Below are positions 58,999 through 64,000 of a stretch of DNA of 64,000 nucleotides, piece after piece; position 1 is the stretch's first letter, and each line of letters begins with the position of its first letter. The notes beneath the pieces were generated by a model. That model saw only the letters and a list, made by a program, of their open reading frames with translations, made no database searches and was not told the origin of the DNA. This DNA comes from DATLEX01 sp035525015 (GTDB taxonomy: Bacteria; Acidobacteriota; Thermoanaerobaculia; Gp7-AA8). The position numbers and the translations under genes are program-made. Where the stretch lies: contig DATLFC010000074.1 in NCBI GenBank assembly GCA_035525015.1, positions 1 through 64,000 of the forward strand. The letters run 5' to 3'.

Positions 58999-60695
58999 GG
59001 CAGTCCTTTTTCGCGGAGCGCGGCGGCGCGCGCGCGCTCCAGCACGGCCAGTTCCCGGGCCGTCGCTTCCGCTTCCTCGATCCGCCCGCTCCGGCGGAGA
59101 TAGTCGAGCTCATCGCGCAGCAGGCCGAAGCGGACATCGGCGCCGCCGGGGATCGTGGCGAAGATCCGGTTGCGCTCGATCAGATCGCGGTACCGGTCGA
59201 TCCGCGACGCGTCGCGGGTTCCACACCAGAAAAGAAAAAGAGCGGCGCCGAGAAACCACGACGAAGCCAGCGCCGCGGCGCCGCGGATGGGCAGTCGCCG
59301 CAGCCCCGCCACCGCCACCGCCAGCACGGTGACGAACAGAACGATGAGGAGCGCGACCTTCGCCTGGAATGGTGCCGGTGTCGAGCCGAGCGGCACCAGC
59401 GCGGCGCCGGCCGAAGTCACCGCGCTCCATTGCGCCGCCATCAGGTCCGCCGGCAGGACGTACCGCGACAGGTCGAGCATCGAGCCGCGCGCAGCGAGAA
59501 ACAGCGCCATCGTCCACGCCGACGGGACCGCGACGACGACCGCCCGCCACGGCGGGCTCAGAGCGCGCAGCAGCGCCGCCGCTCCGATCAGAAAGACGAC
59601 GATGCAGCTGTCGAAGCGCCGCTGCCCGAACGAGAGCGCGCCCCAGAAAGAGCGCTCCAGCGTGGCGTTGATGATCCACTGCGAAGCGAACAGCACCAGC
59701 CCCGCCACGGCCAGCCTCCGGTCATGGCGCAGGAGGAGCAGAAGGCCGGCCACGCCGGCCGCGGCGAACGGCGTCCAGGTGAAGAGTCCGTGGTACCACG
59801 ACAGCAGCGGCTCCCACGCCCACACTCTCTGAAACGCGGCGAACGGAGTGGCGGAGCCGCCTCCCGTCAGAAAACCGAGCGGGGAGCCGTAAAGGAACCA
59901 GCTCACCACGATCTGCGGCAGCGCGCCGGCGGCCATCCCGCCCGCGTACCACGGCAGATGACGGCGCGACACCGACGCCACGATCAGCGGCACCGCCGCG
60001 AGCGGGGCGTTCTGGGGACGGACGGCGAATGCGAATCCGACCGCCAGGCCGGCCAGCAGCACCATGGCCGGCTCGCCACGCCGCCGCAGTGCGATCGCCG
60101 CCGCGAAGACGAGCGCCGAGCTGCACGCCGAGATCGCATGCGCCATCGTCGCGTGCGCGAGCGAATACCACATCAGTGTGGTGCCGAACCAGGTGCCGAT
60201 CGCGGCGAGCGCGGCGGGACCGGCGCCGCTCACCGGCCGCGCGATGGCGTATCCGAGAAGAAGCGTGCCCAGTCCGGCGAACGCGGTCGTGACGATGACG
60301 CCGATGTTGTAGGGAAGAGAGAAGCCGTTTCGTGGAAACTCCAGGAGCGGCTGGAGCGCATCGGCGACGATGAATGCCGGGAACCACGCCAGCGCGGCGC
60401 CGACGGTCCAGTGGTTCCCGAGGTGGGCCGTGCTCGTGACGTCCTTGTGCTGGATGATGCCGCCGGCGATCATCCCCAGCTCCTGCCACTCGTCGAAAAA
60501 GAGGAGATCGCGGTCGAGCCAGGCCGAGGGGAGATAGACCAGGTACCCGGCCCCGTCCGGCAGCAGCAGACCTGGCTGGAGCCAGAGAATGGTGGTGGCG
60601 AGCCAGACTCCGGCGATCGCTAGGAACGGGACGAGGTGTCGGCGGCCAGCGCCTGTCGCAGGGCTTCGCTCACCGGGACTCCCGCTCGCTCGCAT
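58995..60695 (-). CDS. GT-C-like polytopic membrane protein
   Basis: A 566-residue membrane protein with about ten helices and a charged soluble tail (RRSGRIEEAEATARELAVLERARAAA is helical). The first loop has GLLLPDGAGYLVYLPSAWLDRDLLFFDEW with acidic residues at the usual GT-C site. It resembles the DUF2029/PMT-like group only loosely. The ATG at 60695 lies 76 bp inside the precorrin-2 dehydrogenase gene, a long overlap; no good later start keeps the first helix, so it was kept. Confidence 0.72.
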   Translation of the reverse strand: MRASGSPGERSPATGAGRRHLVPFLAIAGVWLATTILWLQPGLLLPDGAGYLVYLPSAWLDRDLLFFDEWQELGMIAGGIIQHKDVTSTAHLGNHWTVGAALAWFPAFIVADALQPLLEFPRNGFSLPYNIGVIVTTAFAGLGTLLLGYAIARPVSGAGPAALAAIGTWFGTTLMWYSLAHATMAHAISACSSALVFAAAIALRRRGEPAMVLLAGLAVGFAFAVRPQNAPLAAVPLIVASVSRRHLPWYAGGMAAGALPQIVVSWFLYGSPLGFLTGGGSATPFAAFQRVWAWEPLLSWYHGLFTWTPFAAAGVAGLLLLLRHDRRLAVAGLVLFASQWIINATLERSFWGALSFGQRRFDSCIVVFLIGAAALLRALSPPWRAVVVAVPSAWTMALFLAARGSMLDLSRYVLPADLMAAQWSAVTSAGAALVPLGSTPAPFQAKVALLIVLFVTVLAVAVAGLRRLPIRGAAALASSWFLGAALFLFWCGTRDASRIDRYRDLIERNRIFATIPGGADVRFGLLRDELDYLRRSGRIEEAEATARELAVLERARAAALREKGLP

Positions 60696-61324
60696 GCACC
60701 GGCGATGGTCTCATACGCCTCCCGGCGGCGCCCTTTCCGCAGCAGGTCGAGCACTCCTGCGGCGATGATCCCGTCGAAGAACCGCTTGCGGTCGATGTCG
60801 GTGGGGAGCGTTTTCTTCGCGCCGGCGCGCAGGGTGCCGAGGAGCTCGTTGATCTCGTCGTACTCGGGACCGACGAACTTCTGGAGGTCTTCCTTGAGCG
60901 TGCGGGCCAGAGCGGGAGACTTGCCGCCGGTGGAGACGGCGATCTGGATCGTGCCGCGCTCCACGATGGCCGGGACGATGAACTCGCAGAGATGCGTCAC
61001 GTCGACGACGTTGACGGGGATCTTCCTGCGGCGGCAGTCGCGGGCCACGCGGCCGTTCACGCAGGCGTCGTCGGTGGAGGCGATGACGATCGAGGCTCCC
61101 TCCAGATCGCCCTCTTCGTACGCCTTGCGGCGGATCTGCAGGGCTCCGTCGCGAGCCCAGGCCTCGATCTCCGCGGTGAGCTCGGGCGAGACGATGGTCA
61201 CCCGCGCGCCGTACTTCATCATCGTTTCCGCCTTGCGGGCGCAGACGTTCCCGCCGCCGATGATCACGACGTGGCGATCCTCGATGTCGAGGTAGATGGG
61301 GTAGTAGGGATATTTCTTTTTCAC
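60620..61324 (-). CDS. Precorrin-2 dehydrogenase (siroheme synthase N-terminal type)
   Basis: A 234-residue CysG_N/Met8p-like protein that oxidises precorrin-2 with NAD and may insert iron to form siroheme. VVIIGGGNVCARKAETMM is the nucleotide site, VIASTDDACVNGRVARDC the second core block, and AVSTGGKSPALARTLKEDL the third. The start is a GTG at 61324 (VKKKYPYYPIYLDI). A longer frame to 61441 crosses the hairpin repeat and was rejected. It heads the chain of glycosyltransferase genes, a pairing I cannot explain functionally. Confidence 0.87.
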   Translation of the reverse strand: MKKKYPYYPIYLDIEDRHVVIIGGGNVCARKAETMMKYGARVTIVSPELTAEIEAWARDGALQIRRKAYEEGDLEGASIVIASTDDACVNGRVARDCRRRKIPVNVVDVTHLCEFIVPAIVERGTIQIAVSTGGKSPALARTLKEDLQKFVGPEYDEINELLGTLRAGAKKTLPTDIDRKRFFDGIIAAGVLDLLRKGRRREAYETIAGACERAGVPVSEALRQALAADTSSRS

Positions 61325-61327
61325 GAC

Positions 61328-61440
61328 TGGGGTCAGGCCTTCCCTTTTACCTTTCTCTACCGGCTGTAGAGTATCGTGACACAGTCGGCGGCGTTGCTCT
61401 ACAGCGGGTAGAGAAAGGTAAAAGGGAAGGCCTGACCCCA
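61328..61440. repeat. Long hairpin repeat with 44-nt arms
   Basis: Arms 61328-61371 and 61397-61440 are inverted copies over 44 nt with one mismatch (61362 against 61406), around a 25-nt loop. The outer ends are TGGGGTCAGGCCTTCC and its complement. The inner end of each arm has its own small palindrome (CTCTAC-N5-GTAGAG), so a branched fold is possible. It fills the gap between glyA and the precorrin-2 dehydrogenase gene, ending 3 bp before the latter's GTG and 4 bp after the glyA stop. It resembles REP/MITE-like mobile palindromes. Confidence 0.85.
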
Positions 61441-61444
61441 ATCG

Positions 61445-62728
61445 TTAGTAGATCGGGAATCGGTCGCAGAGCTCCTTCACTTCCTTCTTCACCTGCGCCG
61501 TGACGGCGGCGTCGCCTTTGGCGTCGAGGACGCGCGCGATCAGCTGGGCCATCGTCTTCATCTCCGGCTCGCGCAGCCCGCGCGTGGTCACGGCCGGCGT
61601 GCCGATCCGCAGCCCCGAAGCGACCATCGGCTTCTGCGTATCGAAGGGAATGGTGTTCTTGTTGACGGTGATGTTTGCCGCCTCGAGCATGTTCTGCCCG
61701 TCTTTCCCGGTGATCCCCTTCGAGTAGACGTCGGTCATGAAGAGATGGTTGTCGGTTCCGCCGGAAACGATGCGGAAGCCGGTCTCGGCGACCGCCTGTG
61801 CCAGCGCTTTCGCGTTGCGGACGATCTGCGTCTGATACTCCTTGAATTCAGGCGAAAGCGCTTCCTTGAAGGCGACCGCTTTCGCGGCGACGATGTGGAC
61901 GAGCGGGCCCCCCTGCACGCCCGGGAAGAGGGCGCGGTCGAGGTCCTTCGCGTACTTCTCCCTGCAGAGGATCAGCCCGGCGCGCGGACCGCGCAGCGTC
62001 TTGTGCGTCGTGGTGGTCACGAAGTCGGCGTGCGGCACCGGCGAGGGGTGATTGCCGGTGACGACGAGCCCGGCGATGTGGGCGATGTCGGCCATCATCA
62101 GAGAACCGGAGCGGTCGCAGATCTCGCGGATCCGCTGGAAGTCGATGACGCGCGAGTAGGCCGACGCGCCGCAGATGATCATCCGCGGCTTGTGCTCCAT
62201 GGCGAGGCGCTCCATCTCGTCGTAATCGATCCGTTCATCCTCTTTGCGCACGTGGTAGGCGATCACCTGAAAATCGCGCCCGCTGTACGAGAGAGGATGG
62301 CCGTGCGTGAGATGACCGCCGTGTGAGAGATCCATCCCCATGATCGTGTCGCCCGGCTTCAGCATCGCGAAGTAGACGGCCATGTTGGCCTGCGAGCCGG
62401 AATGCGGCTGCACGTTGGCGTGCTCGGCGCCGAAGAGCTGTCTGGCCCGGTCGATGGCGATGGTCTCGACGATGTCGGTGGGGCCGCATCCGCCGTAGTA
62501 CCGTTTGCCGGGATACCCTTCCGCGTACTTGTTCGTGAAGACGGATCCCATCGCCGTGAGGACGGCCTTCGACACGTGATTCTCCGAGGCGATCAGCTCG
62601 AGGGTGTCGTTCTGCCGCACGGTCTCCATCCCGATGGCATCGCGGATCTCGGGATCGACCGACGCCAGGGTCCGGTCGAGGAAGTCGTGGCCCATCGCGG
62701 CGCGCTGCTCGTCTTTGATCATCGACAT
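61445..62728 (-). CDS. glyA: Serine hydroxymethyltransferase
   Basis: A 427-residue PLP enzyme that converts serine and tetrahydrofolate to glycine and methylene-tetrahydrofolate. The N-terminal ELIASENHVSKAVL block, the YYGGCGPTDIVE segment, and VTTTTHKTLRGPRAG with the Schiff-base lysine K243 are all diagnostic. Length is normal for bacteria. The ATG at 62728 is taken; ATG 62722 is an alternative. It is divergent from the YfhO-like gene at 62776 across 47 bp. Confidence 0.96.
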   Translation of the reverse strand: MSMIKDEQRAAMGHDFLDRTLASVDPEIRDAIGMETVRQNDTLELIASENHVSKAVLTAMGSVFTNKYAEGYPGKRYYGGCGPTDIVETIAIDRARQLFGAEHANVQPHSGSQANMAVYFAMLKPGDTIMGMDLSHGGHLTHGHPLSYSGRDFQVIAYHVRKEDERIDYDEMERLAMEHKPRMIICGASAYSRVIDFQRIREICDRSGSLMMADIAHIAGLVVTGNHPSPVPHADFVTTTTHKTLRGPRAGLILCREKYAKDLDRALFPGVQGGPLVHIVAAKAVAFKEALSPEFKEYQTQIVRNAKALAQAVAETGFRIVSGGTDNHLFMTDVYSKGITGKDGQNMLEAANITVNKNTIPFDTQKPMVASGLRIGTPAVTTRGLREPEMKTMAQLIARVLDAKGDAAVTAQVKKEVKELCDRFPIY

Positions 62729-62775
62729 CGGCAGGTTCTCCGGAGCGCGATGTTACTCGATAATCAGCGGTGAAG

Positions 62776-64000
62776 ATGATCAGGAAAATGGCAGGCGCCG
62801 CGGCGTTGGTTTCGGCGGCGCTCCTCGTTTCGTGGCACGGCTTCTTCTTCTTCCGCGACAACTTCACCACGCACTATCCGATGAAGGTGATCTCCTCGGA
62901 CGCGTTCCGTGGCGGGGAGATCCCGTGGTGGAACGTGCACGATTTCGGAGGTCAGCCGCTGGCCGGCAACCCGAACGCCCTCACGTTCTATCCCGACAAC
63001 CTCCTCTATCTTTTCCTGCCGGCGCACGTCGCGTTCAATCTGCACTTCCTTCTGCATCTGGCCGCCGGATTCGCCGCCATGCGCGCGCTCTGCGCGGCGC
63101 GGACCGGGGATGCGCGGACCGCGACAGTGGCCGCGACGATCTGGACGCTCAGCGGCGCGGTCGTCTCGACGACGGCGTTCTACAACCTCGTCACCGCCGT
63201 GGCGCTGCTGCCGCTCGCCCTTCTGGCCGTGGAGCGGCGTTCCTGGCGTCTGCTCGGCTGCGCCTTCGGCCTCCTCCTTCTCGGCAGCGAGCCGACTACG
63301 ACCCTCGGCACGGCTCTGGCCGTCGCGGTGGCCGCGGCCGGCCGGATCCGCTGGCAGTCCATCGCCGCCGCCGTGCTGCTGGCCCTCGCCATCGCGTCGC
63401 CGCAGATCGTCGCCTACTCCGAGATCGCCGGAGAGTTGGAGCGGTCGGTGCCGATGTCGGCCGGCGCAATGCTCGCCACTTCGCTCACGCCGTCCCGCGT
63501 GGCGGAGATCTTCCTCTGGCCTCTGCAGGGGTTTCTGAACGACGCCGGCGGTCTCCGCCAGCGGCTCTTCTCGACGATCTTCGTCGGGATCATCGCCATC
63601 CCGGCGCTCTGGACGCGGTCGCGCTACGTGATCATCGCCGCGGTCTGCCTGTTCTTCGCGCTCGGCGGGAACAATCCGCTGGTGGCGGCGGCGGTGAACA
63701 CCCTGCCGGACCCGCTGCGGATCATCCGCTATCCGGAGAAGCTCGTCCTGCCGCTGACCGCCGCCCTGGTGGTATTGATCGCGCACTTCCTGGCGCGGAC
63801 GCGATACCGGCGCACATGGAGCGTCATCGCCATCGCGCCGCTCGTCTGGACGACGGCGCGCGCGCTGCCGATCGACTGGTTCGATCCCTATCGCGTGCCG
63901 GAGAAGCCGCCGCTGCGCGTTCACTGGAATCCGACGATTCCGCCGGGACGCGTGCCGGCGCGGACCGAGTACCGGAGGCGTGCCGCCGCGCACGACTGGA
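62776..64000 (+). CDS. YfhO-like membrane protein, C-terminus cut by window edge
   Basis: The frame is open from 62776 to the window edge, about 408 residues. It shares the YfhO pattern: GEIPWWNVHDFGGQPLAGNP, then FYPDNLLYLFLP, about nine helices and IIRYPEKLVLPL. It is more distant from the three clustered copies than they are from one another. A GTG at 62770 and an ATG at 62788 are alternative starts. Unlike the others it points away from the cluster, divergent from glyA. Confidence 0.78.
   Translation, partial: MIRKMAGAAALVSAALLVSWHGFFFFRDNFTTHYPMKVISSDAFRGGEIPWWNVHDFGGQPLAGNPNALTFYPDNLLYLFLPAHVAFNLHFLLHLAAGFAAMRALCAARTGDARTATVAATIWTLSGAVVSTTAFYNLVTAVALLPLALLAVERRSWRLLGCAFGLLLLGSEPTTTLGTALAVAVAAAGRIRWQSIAAAVLLALAIASPQIVAYSEIAGELERSVPMSAGAMLATSLTPSRVAEIFLWPLQGFLNDAGGLRQRLFSTIFVGIIAIPALWTRSRYVIIAAVCLFFALGGNNPLVAAAVNTLPDPLRIIRYPEKLVLPLTAALVVLIAHFLARTRYRRTWSVIAIAPLVWTTARALPIDWFDPYRVPEKPPLRVHWNPTIPPGRVPARTEYRRRAAAHDW

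Noticed and set aside
60620..61441. Longer precorrin-2 dehydrogenase starting at 61441
   Set aside because: The extra residues translate the hairpin repeat, and family members begin at the KKKYPYYP block.
1..64000. CRISPR arrays, tRNA and rRNA genes, integrases, IS transposases
   Set aside because: None was seen in any gap; gaps are short and mostly explained by the features listed.

Overview
This is a 64 kb stretch of a high-GC, gene-dense chromosome from a Gram-negative bacterium. The Gram-negative reading rests on an outer-membrane beta-barrel protein, a TonB-type C-terminal domain, two predicted lipoproteins, type IV pilus parts and lytic transglycosylases. The mix of tandem PilZ, an extended MglA GTPase, PilT, sigma-54 regulation, serine kinase-like proteins and many GT-C glycosyltransferases suits Acidobacteriota or a neighbouring phylum. 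That placement is an inference. No rRNA, tRNA, CRISPR array, integrase or transposase gene was seen, and no gap between genes exceeds 300 bp.

Layout. 1-13.4 kb is metabolic and housekeeping: lysine 6-transaminase (cut by the window edge) divergent from a thiolase, a HAD hydrolase, a double-PilZ protein, queG, a metallophosphoesterase, a PHP phosphatase, ileS, an MltD-like transglycosylase, an MglA-like GTPase and a DUF2520 protein. 13.4-18.2 kb is a regulatory block: a TPR protein, a sigma-54 enhancer-binding protein with an altered GAFTGA loop, then a predicted sigma-54 promoter driving a 55-residue membrane peptide and an RsbW/RsbV/RsbU-type partner-switching module. 18.3-36.7 kb is mixed: enoyl-CoA hydratase, PAP2, AmrS, Rieske and hydrolase pair, BtuF-like protein, two Dpp-type permeases, TldD/TldE, a phosphodiester glycosidase, queD, two small membrane-stress-type proteins, dprA, a lipoprotein operon ending in a 980-residue metalloprotease/propeller/barrel protein, and topoisomerase IB.

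36.7-46.4 kb holds two tandem GT-C proteins, a pseudokinase-TonB fusion, mltG, ruvX, pilT with a zinc-ribbon partner, and two tandem prepilins behind a second predicted sigma-54 promoter. 46.6-61.3 kb is a nine-gene minus-strand chain with overlapping or abutting ends: precorrin-2 dehydrogenase, three GT-C proteins, a GT2 transferase, three YfhO-family paralogues and an M20 peptidase. It looks like a surface-glycan assembly locus. glyA and a fourth YfhO-like gene, cut by the window edge, end the window.

The most distinctive signals are the sigma-54/partner-switch block with its small membrane peptide, the pilin promoter with a cluster of TGTC cores, the pseudokinase-TonB fusion, the protease-propeller-barrel fusion, the overlapping glycosyltransferase chain, an apparent ATA start for mltG, and three intergenic hairpin repeats, one with 44-nt arms.
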